64,000 bases of DNA from Luteibacter rhizovicinus DSM 16549 (GTDB lineage Bacteria; Pseudomonadota; Gammaproteobacteria; Xanthomonadales; Rhodanobacteraceae), in assembly GCF_001887595.1 (NCBI RefSeq), contig NZ_CP017480.1, positions 4,678,001-4,742,000 of the forward strand, read 5' to 3'. The position numbers and the translations under genes are program-made. Under the pieces are notes generated by a model. It saw only the letters and a list, made by a program, of their open reading frames with translations, was not told the origin of the DNA and ran no database searches. Below, in pieces: positions 54,342-63,850 of the stretch; the stretch's first letter is position 1; each line of letters begins with the position of its first letter.

Positions 54342-55100
54342 TCAACCGGCCGTCGGACGCGGTGGTTCGGGCGCCGGAAGCGGCAGTCGCTCGCCCGGAC
54401 GGGCGATCCGGTAGCCACGTGAGACCAGCGTTTCGCCGTCGTCGACGCTCCCGTAGTGGTACAGCGCCATACGGGCGCGGACCTCCTCCGGGTATTCGCG
54501 CTCGAGATCGTCCACCCCGGTGTGGGACGGGTTGCCGACGACGCCACAATCGTGGGCGATGAGTTCGCCGTGGGCGCCATGCAGCGCCAGCGCCTCGGGC
54601 ACCGGCCGCGTATCGCCGGTGTAGACGAAGCTGCCACGCAGGGCGAGGCCGTACGAGGTGCCTTGCACGTGGTGGCGGGTCGGGAAGACGTCGAACCACT
54701 CACCCTCGTGCCAGAAACCACGCGTGCAGGGGATGAGGTGGAAGGCCTCCCAGTAGTTCACTCCGCCCTCGGCCAGGGCACCCGGGTAGTCGGCCACCCT
54801 GCCCTGCAGCCACGGCAGGAGCCCCGCGTGCAGGTAGACCCGCGTGCGACCGCGCAAGGCTTCGTCGAACCACAGACGGAAGAACAACCGCTCCATGCCG
54901 GCGACATGGTCCATGTGGACGTGGGTCACGTAGAGCGCCGGCGGCGGGGCGCCGTAAGCCGCCACGTAGCGGTCCAGCGTGTCCGGGCCACAGTCCACCA
55001 GGAGCAGGGGCCGGCCGTCGCGCTCGACGACGACGGCGGAGGATCCGAGCTCCACGGCGTGCGCCGCGCCCGTGCCAAGGAAGTGCAGGTTCCAGCTCAC
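54342..55100 (-). CDS. MBL-fold metallo-hydrolase
   Basis: 252-residue metallo-beta-lactamase-fold protein close to the RNase Z/phosphodiesterase-like group: FLGTGAAHAVELG (about 7-19), metal motif THVHMDHVAG (about 59-68), FPTRHHV and YTGDTRP, and HDCG. It lacks the long exosite of RNase Z. Could hydrolyse phosphodiesters, but its substrate is unknown. Its start overlaps the kdkA stop by four bases, suggesting one transcript. Confidence 0.87.
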   Translation of the reverse strand: MSWNLHFLGTGAAHAVELGSSAVVVERDGRPLLLVDCGPDTLDRYVAAYGAPPPALYVTHVHMDHVAGMERLFFRLWFDEALRGRTRVYLHAGLLPWLQGRVADYPGALAEGGVNYWEAFHLIPCTRGFWHEGEWFDVFPTRHHVQGTSYGLALRGSFVYTGDTRPVPEALALHGAHGELIAHDCGVVGNPSHTGVDDLEREYPEEVRARMALYHYGSVDDGETLVSRGYRIARPGERLPLPAPEPPRPTAG

Positions 55101-55825
55101 CCTTTAAGACTCCGCTCGTAGTGCTCGATCAGGGCCGGCCAGAGCTCGGCGTCGAAGGTGTCGCCGCCGGCATCGCGGGCGCCGATCTTGATCAGCGATC
55201 GCTTCAGGCGAGCCAGGTTCGCCAGCCGCCAATGCAGCGACGGTCGGCGAAGGCGGCCGCGATCGAAGTCGATGAGGTAGAGGCCTTGTGGATTGACCAG
55301 GATGTTGTGCGCATTGAGATCCGCATGCCAGGCACCCTCACGATGAAAACGGGCGATCAACTCACCCACCTTCCCCGCCAGGGCGACATTGAAGGCGCCA
55401 TCGTTCAGGCGTTCGGCCAGGGTGGCCGCCTCGGGAATCCGCAAGGTGATCAGGTCCGCCGAGTAACGCAGCCAGTAGCGCACGTAACGTGTGGCCAACG
55501 GCGGCGATACCGGCAGACCCCGGCGCTCCAGCTCAGCCAGCAGGCGGAATTCGCGTACGCTGCGGGTGCGACCCCGGCCCGTGAACAGGTAGCGGTCGCC
55601 GAAGATTCGGGCCACCATGCCACCGCGCCGATAATGGCGAAGCACGGCCTCACCGGCCGGCGTTTCGATCACCGATACGCCGCCGCGACCGCCGGCCTGC
55701 GAGCGCAGGGCATCGCGCTCACTCCAATGGGCGGGCGAGAACCAGAGGCTGTCGACTTGAGATGTACGGGTGGCGTCGAACAGAATCGTGCCGCCCGCCG
55801 CCTCCGCTACGCGTTCTTCTGTCAT
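55097..55825 (-). CDS. kdkA: 3-deoxy-D-manno-octulosonic acid kinase
   Basis: Phosphorylates the lipid A-proximal Kdo of LPS, 242 residues, protein-kinase-like fold. Gly-rich loop RGGVSV, GGMVARIFGDRYLFTGRGRTRSVREF, catalytic HADLNAHNIL (about 173-182) and the DFDRG metal site. Single-Kdo LPS with a phosphate is typical of Xanthomonadales and Pasteurellaceae. Divergent from the GT9 glycosyltransferase gene with 42 bases between. Confidence 0.92.
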   Translation of the reverse strand: MTEERVAEAAGGTILFDATRTSQVDSLWFSPAHWSERDALRSQAGGRGGVSVIETPAGEAVLRHYRRGGMVARIFGDRYLFTGRGRTRSVREFRLLAELERRGLPVSPPLATRYVRYWLRYSADLITLRIPEAATLAERLNDGAFNVALAGKVGELIARFHREGAWHADLNAHNILVNPQGLYLIDFDRGRLRRPSLHWRLANLARLKRSLIKIGARDAGGDTFDAELWPALIEHYERSLKG

Positions 55826-55867
55826 TTTCGGGCCGCCGTGGAGCGGCCTCCTATCCGGTGATCGATC

Positions 55868-56947
55868 TTGCCCAGTCTAACAAGCCGCCCCCTCCCGCCG
55901 GGAGACTCCAGCCTCTGCATCATGCGGACGTCCGCCATCGGTGACGTGACGCACGTAACGCCGCTGATACGCACCCTGCAGGAAAAGGCGCCGCAGACAA
56001 GGCTCACCTGGATCATCGGCAAGCTCGAGCGCCGCCTGGTAGGCGACCTGCCGGGGGTGGAGTTCATCACCTTCGACAAGGGCCAGGGTCGCGCTGGCGT
56101 GAGCGCCGTGCGCGAGGCCCTCGCCGGCCGTCGCTTCGATGCCCTGCTGCACATGCAGGTGGCCCTGCGCTCGAACCTCTTGAGTCTTTCCGTAAAAGCG
56201 GATCGCCGCATCGGCTACGACCACGCCCGGTCCAAGGACTTGCACGGCCTGTTCGTCAACGAACGCATCCCCGCTCGCACCGGCGAGCACGTCCTGGATG
56301 CCATGGCCAGCTTCATCGAGCCGCTCGGCCTGAAGCAGACCGCGGTGCGCTGGGATATCCCGGTGCCTGACGAAGCCCATGCCTGGGCGGCCGAACAGCT
56401 GCCCGGCGATGCACCGACGCTGCTGGTCAGCCCGATGTCGAGCCATACGGTGCGCAACTGGCGGGTGGAACGCTATGCGGCGCTGATCGACCATGCGATG
56501 GCTCGTGGCCTGCGCGTAGCGCTCGTCGGTGGTCCGTCGGCACCGGAGCGTGCACTGGCGGACAGCATTCTCGCGGCGGTGAAGCAGGCCCCCATGGACC
56601 TGACGGGCAAGGACACGTTGAAGCGTTTCATGGCCCTGCTCTCGCGCAGTTCCATGATTCTCACGCCGGATTCGGGCCCGATGCACATGGCCAACGCGGC
56701 CGGCGTGAAAGTGCTCGGCCTGCATGCGGCGAGCAATCCCGAGCGCTCCGGACCGTACTCGGACCGCCGCTGGTGCGTCGACAAATACGATGCCGCTTCC
56801 CGCAAGTTCTTCGGCAAGCCGGCTTCAGAAATTCCGTGGGGCACGAAGATCGAAAAGCCCGGCGTCATGGACCTGGTCGAAGTCGACGACATGATCGCGC
56901 GCTTCGAAGCCTGCGCCGACCACCTGGGAATCGCCCTCGCAAAATAA
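55868..56947 (+). CDS. GT9 family (heptosyltransferase-like) glycosyltransferase
   Basis: 359-residue GT-B fold enzyme of the ADP-heptose:LPS heptosyltransferase family, cytosolic face of the inner membrane. CIMRTSAIGDVTHVTPLIRTL at the start, KADRRIGYDHARSKDLHGL, WRVERYAALIDHA and the donor-site TPDSGPMHMANAAGVKVLGL. Opposite kdkA, consistent with a role in LPS core assembly. TTG start; the ATG at 55922 would cut into the conserved N-terminal strand, so TTG is preferred but uncertain. Confidence 0.88.
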   Translation: MPSLTSRPLPPGDSSLCIMRTSAIGDVTHVTPLIRTLQEKAPQTRLTWIIGKLERRLVGDLPGVEFITFDKGQGRAGVSAVREALAGRRFDALLHMQVALRSNLLSLSVKADRRIGYDHARSKDLHGLFVNERIPARTGEHVLDAMASFIEPLGLKQTAVRWDIPVPDEAHAWAAEQLPGDAPTLLVSPMSSHTVRNWRVERYAALIDHAMARGLRVALVGGPSAPERALADSILAAVKQAPMDLTGKDTLKRFMALLSRSSMILTPDSGPMHMANAAGVKVLGLHAASNPERSGPYSDRRWCVDKYDAASRKFFGKPASEIPWGTKIEKPGVMDLVEVDDMIARFEACADHLGIALAK

Positions 56948-56955
56948 CCGCAGCC

Positions 56956-57016
56956 TTGTAGGAGCCGATTCATCGGCTCCCACAAAAGGCATCGCCGATA
57001 AATCGGCTCCTACCCG
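56956..57016. repeat. Paired REP elements between convergent genes
   Basis: First unit 56956-56985 is a near-perfect palindrome built on GTAGGAGCCGAT/ATCGGCTCCCAC; the second, inverted unit 56989-57016 reads CATCGCCGATAAATCGGCTC. Same family as the repeats at 41540-41655. Sits between the convergent GT9 and DUF6165 genes and may also act as a terminator. Confidence 0.82.
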
Positions 57017-57034
57017 AGTGGCGAGAGTGCGTTA

Positions 57035-57439
57035 TCAGGCCTGCGGGGCGCGGTAGTCCTGGTAGGACTTTTCTTCGACGAGGGTCGAACCCAGCTTCAT
57101 GTTGATCTCGCGCTTGATCGCCGCGCGCTCGTCGTTCTCGATGTACACCGAGCGGGCGAGCTGGATGAACGCCTGATCGAAGGCCTGGGCACGCTCCTTC
57201 ATGCGGATGTCGTCCTCGATCTTCCACAGGCGCTGGTTGACCGCGAGCAGACGCGCGGTTTCGTGCGCGATATCGGTCTCCGAGGCCTTGTCGTTCTTCC
57301 ACGTCGCATCGAGCAGTTCGAGCTCGTTGCGCACGTTGGCCAGCTTGGCGTCGTCCTTGATTTCCTGCAGCTTGATCTGAAGGATCGTCATCTTGTCGAT
57401 CAGCTCGCCGTAAGAAACGGGGGTCTGGATCAGGCTCAT
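57035..57439 (-). CDS. DUF6165 family protein
   Basis: 134-residue helical, charged cytosolic protein: SYGELIDKMTILQIKLQEIKD at the start, SVYIENDERAAIKREINMKLGS near the end. It matches a small family often encoded beside LPS or capsule glycosyltransferases in Proteobacteria; function unknown. Position next to kdkA and the GT9 gene fits that pattern. Confidence 0.85.
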   Translation of the reverse strand: MSLIQTPVSYGELIDKMTILQIKLQEIKDDAKLANVRNELELLDATWKNDKASETDIAHETARLLAVNQRLWKIEDDIRMKERAQAFDQAFIQLARSVYIENDERAAIKREINMKLGSTLVEEKSYQDYRAPQA

Positions 57440-57456
57440 GGCAAATCTCCGGTCGG

Positions 57457-58380
57457 TCAGGCGCCGGAGGTTAGCAGTTTTGCGCCGGCCCGACTGCCGC
57501 CATAGGCCGCCAGGCCCTCCACCAGATGGTCGAATACCGCGCGAATGCGAAGGCTGCTGCGCTGGTCCTCGTGCATGACCACCCAGATCGGCAACGGAAT
57601 ATCCACCGCCTTGGGAAACAGTCGCACCAGCCCGGCGCGCCGTCCCAGGGGCACCTGGCAGGCGCCGATCCCGAAACCCGCCCGGATAGCGGCCAGTCCG
57701 GCGAGATCGTTGTCCGTACGCAAGCTGAAGAATTCGCGTCGGTACGGCATGTCCGCCGGACGGGTGGCGCGGATATAGGGCGTCTCTTCGTCGTAACCGA
57801 TCAAGGCGTGGCGGGTCAGGTCCTCAAGCGTCTTCGGCCGGCCGGCGGCGGCAAGATAATCCGCGTGCGCGAAAAGGCCGATGGGAATGACGCAGACCTT
57901 GCGGGCGACCAGCGCGTCCTGATCCGGCGGCGAACTACGGACGGCGATGTCGGCATCGCGACGCAGCAGGTTCTCGGTGCGATTGGTTGTCGACAACTCG
58001 AAGATCAGACCTGGGGAACGATGTCGCATGGCGGCCAGGATCGGCGGCAAGACTTCCACGCCGTTGACCTCGCTCGCCGTGATACGCACGACGCCACGCA
58101 ACTCGTCCTTCGCGCCCGAGGCGGCGCGCAGGGCCGAAGCGGCGGCCGATGCCATCGCCTCCGCGTGCGGCCGGAGTTTCAGGGCGGCATCCGTCGGAAT
58201 CAGCCCGTGCGAGGCGCGCGAGAACAGCGGCACGCCGAGCGATGCCTCGAGTTCGCGGATATGCCGGCCCAGGCTCGGCTGGGTCATGCCAAGCCTGCGT
58301 GCCGCTCCGGAAAGGCTGCCCTCGCGGAGTACGGCGAGGAAAGAGCGGAAGAGATCCCACGTCGGGTCAGTCGTAGCCAT
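57457..58380 (-). CDS. LysR family transcriptional regulator
   Basis: 307 residues: N-terminal winged HTH (LRSFLAVLREGSLSGAARRLGMTQPSLGRHIRELEASLGVPLFSR-like region, about 10-55) and a C-terminal periplasmic-binding-like sensor domain (about 92-300). Divergent from the epimerase-like gene, with a T-N11-A LysR box between them, so it probably regulates that gene and itself. Ligand unknown. Confidence 0.93.
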   Translation of the reverse strand: MATTDPTWDLFRSFLAVLREGSLSGAARRLGMTQPSLGRHIRELEASLGVPLFSRASHGLIPTDAALKLRPHAEAMASAAASALRAASGAKDELRGVVRITASEVNGVEVLPPILAAMRHRSPGLIFELSTTNRTENLLRRDADIAVRSSPPDQDALVARKVCVIPIGLFAHADYLAAAGRPKTLEDLTRHALIGYDEETPYIRATRPADMPYRREFFSLRTDNDLAGLAAIRAGFGIGACQVPLGRRAGLVRLFPKAVDIPLPIWVVMHEDQRSSLRIRAVFDHLVEGLAAYGGSRAGAKLLTSGA

Positions 58381-58386
58381 GCAAAA

Positions 58387-58405
58387 ACGTATATCACATC
58401 AACGT
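58387..58405. promoter_or_regulatory. LysR box between the LysR gene and the epimerase-like gene
   Basis: ACGT-N11-ACGT, a symmetric T-N11-A motif (T at 58390, A at 58402) starting six bases outside the LysR start codon and about 65 bases before the divergent gene, the normal place for an autoregulating LysR site. Confidence 0.6.
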
Positions 58406-58470
58406 CTTTAGGCAATTCCCGTATGGCCTCGAGGCGACCAGACTTCGTTCATCCCAACGGAGTCGACGCC

Positions 58471-59433
58471 ATGCAGACAACCACGCACCGAACCGCACTT
58501 GTCCTGGGCGCCACCGGCGGCGTCGGCGGCGCGACCGCCAGGGCCCTCCTCGACAAGGGCTGGAAGGTCAAAGCGCTCACGCGCCGCAGCATGCCTGCCG
58601 ACGGCCCGATCCAGTGGATCAAGGGAGACGCGATGAACGCCGCCGACGTCCTCGCAGCCGCGGCGGGTGCGCAGGTCATCGTGCACGCCGTCAATCCTCC
58701 CGGTTACCGGAACTGGGAAACGCAGGTACTACCGATGATCGACAACACCATCGCCGCCGCACGTGCCGTCGACGCACGCATCGTCATCTTCGGCAGTGTT
58801 TACAACTACGGCCTGGATACGTTTCCCCTGCTTCGCGAGGACAGCCCGCAGCACCCGCCGACGCGAAAGGGCGAGATCCGCGTCGAGCTCGAACGACGCC
58901 TGGAAGCGGCGGCTCGCGATGGCGTGCGCTCACTGAACCTTCGTTGCGGTGACTTCTACGGACCGAACGCGGGAAGCAGCTGGTTCGCGCAGGGCCTGGT
59001 CAAGCCGGGCAAGCCCCTGCGCGTTATGCACTATCCGGGGCCGCGCGACCTGGGCCACGCATGGGCGTATCTGCCCGACGTTGGTGCGACGACCGCCGCG
59101 CTTCTCGATCGGGAGGATCGCCTCGACACGTTCTCGCGCTTTCATTTCGACGGCCACTACATCACCGGCAACGCTCTCCATGCCGCCGTGCGTCGGGCGT
59201 CGGGCAAGCCCGCCCTGCCACTGCGTACCTTCCCGTGGATCGTGGTCACCCTGGCGTCGCCTTTCTCCACGACGATGCGCGAGGTGCGCAAGATGCGCTA
59301 TCTCTGGCGCGCGCCGCTGCAACTGGACGGTAAGCGACTGCACGCGTTTCTCGGTGTCGTTCCCTCCACGCCGATCGACGCCGCGTTGCACACGACCCTG
59401 TCATCGCTAGGGGTGCTCGACACCAGCGCCTGA
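58471..59433 (+). CDS. NAD(P)-dependent epimerase/dehydratase-like protein
   Basis: 320 residues, extended SDR fold. Cofactor loop VLGATGGVGGATARALLDKG (about 11-30), IVIFGSVYNYG (Ser position of the active site), and RCGDFYGPNAGSSW. The usual YxxxK motif is not obvious, so it may be a reductase-like or non-canonical member. Start MQTTTHRTALVLGATG with GGAG nine bases upstream. Divergent partner of the LysR gene. Confidence 0.87.
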   Translation: MQTTTHRTALVLGATGGVGGATARALLDKGWKVKALTRRSMPADGPIQWIKGDAMNAADVLAAAAGAQVIVHAVNPPGYRNWETQVLPMIDNTIAAARAVDARIVIFGSVYNYGLDTFPLLREDSPQHPPTRKGEIRVELERRLEAAARDGVRSLNLRCGDFYGPNAGSSWFAQGLVKPGKPLRVMHYPGPRDLGHAWAYLPDVGATTAALLDREDRLDTFSRFHFDGHYITGNALHAAVRRASGKPALPLRTFPWIVVTLASPFSTTMREVRKMRYLWRAPLQLDGKRLHAFLGVVPSTPIDAALHTTLSSLGVLDTSA

Positions 59434-59497
59434 CGCACTGACGCCGGCTCGACGTCGCACCGCTATGATCGGCGCAACGCCATCGCGGAGTGCACGC

Positions 59498-60607
59498 ATG
59501 AGCCAGCCGCCTGTCCTGATTGTCGGTGCCGGCCCCACCGGACTGGCCGCCGCCCTGTTTCTCGACGTTCACGGCGTCAAAGCGCGGATCGTGGATGCCG
59601 CGCTGCAGCCAGCAGCCCATTCGCGTGCCCTGGTGGTCAATCCGCGGACGCTGGATCTTCTCGCCGGGACAGGCGTGACCGAACGCATGCTCGCCGAGGG
59701 GCGCCGCATTCGCGGCGTGCGTTTTCATGAGAACGGCAAGGTGCTGGCGACGGTCGAAGCCGAATCGATGCATCCGCGTTACGGCCTCACCGTCCTGTCG
59801 CAGGAACGCAGCGAAGCGCTTCTCACCGAGGCGTTGCTCGCGCGAAACATCCCCATCGAACGCGGCCTGCGCGCCGGATGCGTGGGTCAGGACGACAACG
59901 AAGTACGGGTGGCATTGAACGGCGCCAGCGACGGGGAGCGCGGGTACGCTGCGGTATTCGCCGCAGACGGCGCGCGCAGCGATTTCCGTGGGACGCTCGA
60001 GATCGGTTTCTCTGGCTCGTCCTATCCGGAACCCTGGCCGCTTTACGACGTTCCGCTGGAGACGCCGCTCGACCGCGATCATGCTCACATCCTGTTTTAT
60101 CCCGAAGGAATGATCTTCCTGCTCGCACTGAACGACGAGATATGGCGTGTCATTTCCAACCTGCCGAACCCCCTCGCCCGACTACCGACGGGAACGGTCT
60201 CCAGTGAACCGATCTGGGAATCGTCATTCCACGTGGCACACCGCGTCGCCGATCGCTGCGCCATCGATCGCATCGCACTCGGCGGCGATGCCGCCCACGT
60301 GCATTCACCCGTCGGCGCGCGCGGCATGAACCTGGGCATCGAAGATGCCGCCGCGTTCGCCATGTACTTCACCGCGCCGGGAGCGAATCCGATGGATGCA
60401 CTCGAGCGTTACCACCGGGAACGTCATGCGGTGCACAAGGGCGTGGTGCGCCGCGTGCACGCCGTAACGGCAATGGCACGCAGCAGTAACCACCTCGTCG
60501 CGAGCTTTCGCCACACGGCCCTGCCGTGGATGTCGCGTATGCCGGCCCTCAGCGAGCGCGTGCTGCGCACCGTTGCCGGACTCGATCACCCGGCGCCGGC
60601 GCCCTGA
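59498..60607 (+). CDS. FAD-dependent monooxygenase (group A-like)
   Basis: 369-residue flavoprotein of the PHBH fold. VLIVGAGPTGLAAALFLDVHG dinucleotide-binding start (about 7-27), NADGARSDFRG-like middle motif (FAADGARSDFRG), and GGDAAHVHSPVGARGMNLGIEDA (about 265-287) for the FAD ribityl contact. Likely hydroxylates an aromatic or isoprenoid compound; substrate unknown. Start has GGAG seven bases upstream. Two bases before the convergent Nramp gene. Confidence 0.9.
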   Translation: MSQPPVLIVGAGPTGLAAALFLDVHGVKARIVDAALQPAAHSRALVVNPRTLDLLAGTGVTERMLAEGRRIRGVRFHENGKVLATVEAESMHPRYGLTVLSQERSEALLTEALLARNIPIERGLRAGCVGQDDNEVRVALNGASDGERGYAAVFAADGARSDFRGTLEIGFSGSSYPEPWPLYDVPLETPLDRDHAHILFYPEGMIFLLALNDEIWRVISNLPNPLARLPTGTVSSEPIWESSFHVAHRVADRCAIDRIALGGDAAHVHSPVGARGMNLGIEDAAAFAMYFTAPGANPMDALERYHRERHAVHKGVVRRVHAVTAMARSSNHLVASFRHTALPWMSRMPALSERVLRTVAGLDHPAPAP

Positions 60608-60609
60608 GC

Positions 60610-61893
60610 TCAGAGCGAAATCGCACCCGCCGCATCAAGCAGCAGCACCACGTTCAGGCTCAACACCACCAAGGCACCCAGACTCGCCAGCACGACGACC
60701 GGCCAGCGGTTGTGGAACACGCCCATGGTGTCGCGGCGACTGGTGAACCACACCAGCGCAATCATCGGGAACGGCAAGGCGATACTCAGCGCTACCTGAC
60801 TCAACACCAGCGCACGCGTCGCGTCCACGCCAGCGATGACGACGATGAAGCTGGGCACCATCGTAATGGACCGCCGCAACCACAGCGGAATACGGAAGGC
60901 GACAAAGCCCTGCATGATCATCTGCCCGGCCATCGTACCCACGACGGAGCTCGAAAAACCGGAGGCGACCAGGGAGATCAGGAAGATCGTCGCCGCCGCG
61001 CCACCGAGCAACGGCACCAGAGTCTGGTAGGCCGTCTCGATCTTCGCCACGTCCGGATGACTGCCGTGGAACGCACCCGCGGCCATGACAACCATCGCCA
61101 GATTGATCAGGCCAGCCACGGTCAGCGCCAGCACGACTTCGAGATTGGAAAGCCGGATGATCCGTCGCCGCTCCGGGTCGGTCTTCGGTCGCGCCCGCCG
61201 CTCGGTCAGCCCCGAGTGCAGGAACAAGGCATGCGGCATCACCGTCGCTCCGATGATGCCCACCGCGATCGCCACAGCGGCGCTGTCCGGCAGATTCGGT
61301 ACGAAGATCTGCTGCCCCAGCGACGCCCAGCCCACCGGCGCCACGAACAGCTCGACGAGATACGAAAGTCCAACGACGCCGACCAGGGCGCCAATCGCCA
61401 GTTCGAGTCGCCGATAGCCCATGCCTTCGAGCAGCAACAAGGCGTACGTCACGATGCCGGTGATCACCATGCCGACCAGCAGCGGAAGGTGAAACAGCAG
61501 GCTCAGACCGATCGCGCCACCGAGGAACTCGGCGAGGTCGGTCGCCATCGCCGCCAGTTCGCTGACCACCCACATCACGTAGACGAGCGGCTTGGGCAGA
61601 CGCTCGCGACACAGCTGGGCCAGGTCACGACCGGTCACGATGCCCAGGCGTGCCGACAGACTCTGGAACAGCATGGCGACGAGGTTAGCCAGGACCACCA
61701 CCCAGAGCAGCCCGTAGCCGTACCGCGCACCCGCCTGGATATTGGTCGCGAAGTTGCCGGGGTCGATGTAAGCCACCGACACGACGATCGCCGGCCCAGC
61801 GAACGGCGCCAGCCCGGCCAGCCCCGTCCGCCGGCCTTGCAGGACGTCCTGCATGACCTGGGTATCGCGTGCGCGCCTGACTTCGTCTCTCAC
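60610..61893 (-). CDS. mntH: Nramp family divalent metal transporter
   Basis: Proton-coupled Mn2+/Fe2+ importer, inner membrane, about 427 residues with 11 hydrophobic helices. Metal-site motifs are intact: AYIDPGNFATNIQAG (TM1) and GATVMPHALFLHSGL (TM6). The start is uncertain: GTG at 61893 and ATG at 61854 are both plausible, and the frame is open to 62004. No MntR box or Mn riboswitch was recognised upstream; a GGGCG/CGCCC hairpin lies just before the GTG. Confidence 0.9.
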   Translation of the reverse strand: MRDEVRRARDTQVMQDVLQGRRTGLAGLAPFAGPAIVVSVAYIDPGNFATNIQAGARYGYGLLWVVVLANLVAMLFQSLSARLGIVTGRDLAQLCRERLPKPLVYVMWVVSELAAMATDLAEFLGGAIGLSLLFHLPLLVGMVITGIVTYALLLLEGMGYRRLELAIGALVGVVGLSYLVELFVAPVGWASLGQQIFVPNLPDSAAVAIAVGIIGATVMPHALFLHSGLTERRARPKTDPERRRIIRLSNLEVVLALTVAGLINLAMVVMAAGAFHGSHPDVAKIETAYQTLVPLLGGAAATIFLISLVASGFSSSVVGTMAGQMIMQGFVAFRIPLWLRRSITMVPSFIVVIAGVDATRALVLSQVALSIALPFPMIALVWFTSRRDTMGVFHNRWPVVVLASLGALVVLSLNVVLLLDAAGAISL

Positions 61894-62042
61894 CGCAGCG
61901 TCCGATGGGCGAAAGGCGCCCGTAGCCGGATTAAGAACAGCATCGCGTACACAGGACGTTAATGTGTGAAACCGGTGCGCGGGCACTTCGCGGCTCCTCC
62001 ACAAGACGCGGCCTATATCTCGTGGGGATTCCCGGAGGCGCC

Positions 62043-62471
62043 ATGACCACGATCATCCAACCCGGTCCCCGTGTCAGCGGGTTTTCCGCCGCGAGGCAAG
62101 ACGACATCGGCTACTGCGTGCTCGCCGACCTGAGCAGTCCGCCGACCGATCCCTGGCTGCGCCTGTTCGCCACCCGCTGCGAGGCCGTGTTTTCCCGGCA
62201 CACCTCGCCAGACATTCGATGGGTGGAAAACAAGATCTGGTTTCGTGTGCCCTCCCCCGAACTCGTCGGCGAGTACGCTCGCCTGATCGTTGAAGCCGCC
62301 ACGGGTGCCAGCACCGACTATGACGAGCAACAACGCCTCGACGCCGAACGCGCGGATGCCCTGGCACGTAAGTCGCACGATCTCGACGACCTGCTCAACC
62401 AGGTGAACGCCGCATTGCCCGAGTGGGCCGAACAGGGAGCGCCCGCAAGCCAGGGGAAAGCGACGGGCTGA
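62043..62471 (+). CDS. Hypothetical soluble protein
   Basis: 142 residues with no signal peptide or membrane helix. N-terminal MTTIIQPGPRVSGFSAARQ followed by a mixed alpha/beta part (DIRWVENKIWFRVPSPELVGEYARLIVEAATG) and a charged helical C-terminus (DEQQRLDAERADALARKSHDLDD). Strong GGAGG ribosome site seven bases upstream supports this start. Divergent from the Nramp gene. No family recognised. Confidence 0.65.
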   Translation: MTTIIQPGPRVSGFSAARQDDIGYCVLADLSSPPTDPWLRLFATRCEAVFSRHTSPDIRWVENKIWFRVPSPELVGEYARLIVEAATGASTDYDEQQRLDAERADALARKSHDLDDLLNQVNAALPEWAEQGAPASQGKATG

Positions 62472-62506
62472 TACGGTCGGGTCCGCACTGACTTCAAGGC
62501 TTATCC

Positions 62507-63433
62507 ATGCATCGTGTCCGGATCGCGCTGTTGGCCGCGTCCTTTTTCGTGGCCTGCACCGGCCACGCTGCCACGCGAGGGGCGGCCGAACCGACCAGCC
62601 CCGTGAGCATCGATCTGTGGCCATCGACGCCGCCCGGGGAGGGTCCTGGCCCGCGCGGTCCCGAACGCGTTTCTACCAGCGGCGCCGTCTCCAACGTGAG
62701 CGTGCCGCGCATCGAGATCTACAGCCCGGCCCATCCCAACGGCACGGCGATCATCGTCATCGGCGGTGGCGGTTACGCACGCATCGGCATGGGGCACGAA
62801 GTGATGCCGACGGCGGCATGGCTCGAAACCCAGGGCGTCACCGCCGTGGTCCTTTACTACCGGCTGCCAGCCGACCACTGGCCGGCGGTCGCTCCCTTCC
62901 AGGATGCGCAACGTGCCATCCGCGTCCTGCGCGCGCACGCCCAGCAACTGGGGATCAACCCGGCGCGTGTCGGTGTCCTCGGTTTTTCCGCCGGGGGCAA
63001 CCTCGCCGGCATCGCCGAGACGCGCTCCGCCGCCAGCTTCTACCGCCCCGTCGACGCGGCCGACCAACTATCGGCGCGACCCGATTTCGCGGCGCTGCTC
63101 TATCCGGTCATCTCGCTCGAGCAGCCCTACGACACCACCCGCTCCGGCCGCGAGTTATCGACCCAGGCCGATGCGGCGCAGGCGTACTCCGTGCAGTTGC
63201 ACGTGACCCGCAACGCGCCGCCGACCTTCCTCGCCCAGGCCAAGGACGACCCCATCGCGAACATCGGCAACAGCCAGATCATGTACGAGGCCCTGAAGAA
63301 GAACGGTGTCCCCGCCGAGCTGCATGTGTTCGACACGGGCGGCCACGGCTGGGGCATGGGCACGCCCGGCTCGGAGGTGGCGGCGTGGCCTGGGTTGTTC
63401 GCTACCTGGGCACGACGCAACGGTTTCCTGTGA
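62507..63433 (+). CDS. Exported alpha/beta hydrolase (esterase-like)
   Basis: 308 residues with an N-terminal signal peptide (hydrophobic 5-17, cut near GHAA). Alpha/beta hydrolase fold: IIVIGGGGYARIGMGHE oxyanion region, nucleophile elbow GFSAGGNLAG (about 165-174), Asp in AKDDPIANIGNSQ and His in GGHGWGMG (about 285). Resembles the xylanase-associated or BD-FAE-like esterases; substrate not determined. Thirty-five bases after the previous gene, possibly co-transcribed. Confidence 0.88.
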   Translation: MHRVRIALLAASFFVACTGHAATRGAAEPTSPVSIDLWPSTPPGEGPGPRGPERVSTSGAVSNVSVPRIEIYSPAHPNGTAIIVIGGGGYARIGMGHEVMPTAAWLETQGVTAVVLYYRLPADHWPAVAPFQDAQRAIRVLRAHAQQLGINPARVGVLGFSAGGNLAGIAETRSAASFYRPVDAADQLSARPDFAALLYPVISLEQPYDTTRSGRELSTQADAAQAYSVQLHVTRNAPPTFLAQAKDDPIANIGNSQIMYEALKKNGVPAELHVFDTGGHGWGMGTPGSEVAAWPGLFATWARRNGFL

Positions 63434-63511
63434 CGTTCTTCACACACCCGCGCTAAAGGCCGGGCGACCCTCGCCGATCTTTCTTAGGGAAGACCCTGGA
63501 GTCGAGACGCC

Positions 63512-63754
63512 ATGCCTGTCCAGCACGCCCGCCACGTCAACCTGCAATTGGTCCTGTCCCAGCTCGAAGCCGAGGGCATCGTCGGCTACGCCGATCAGGC
63601 CGAGCACCTGGGCAACGTCACGGAAGGTCGCCTCGCTGCCATGGCCCAGGGCGGCCCCATCGACGTGTTGTTCTCCCAGCATGTGGAGTGGGCGCTGCAC
63701 CGACGAAAGGGCTGGATGGACGAACTGCACGAGGACGATCCGCTGGAGGTGTGA
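63512..63754 (+). CDS. Hypothetical small soluble protein
   Basis: 80 residues, charged, no signal peptide, beginning MPVQHARHVNLQLVLSQLEAEG and ending in an acidic tail (DELHEDDPLEV). GGAGTCGAG precedes the ATG at normal spacing. No family recognised. Confidence 0.6.
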   Translation: MPVQHARHVNLQLVLSQLEAEGIVGYADQAEHLGNVTEGRLAAMAQGGPIDVLFSQHVEWALHRRKGWMDELHEDDPLEV

Positions 63755-63850
63755 GGCCAGGAGGCCTGTCGCACATCCTTTCGAAAACTGAAAGGCGAAC
63801 GAAAGATTTTACGAAGAGACTCCGCGCTCGTCCCCGCGAAGCTCCCCCAC

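Noticed and set aside
57526..58470. N-terminal extension of the epimerase-like gene across the LysR gene
   Set aside because: The extension is antisense to LysR; the conserved dinucleotide-binding start and a ribosome site put the true start at 58471.
61893..62042. Manganese riboswitch or MntR box upstream of the Nramp gene
   Set aside because: No recognisable conserved riboswitch core or palindromic MntR/Fur-like site; only a short GGGCG/CGCCC hairpin.
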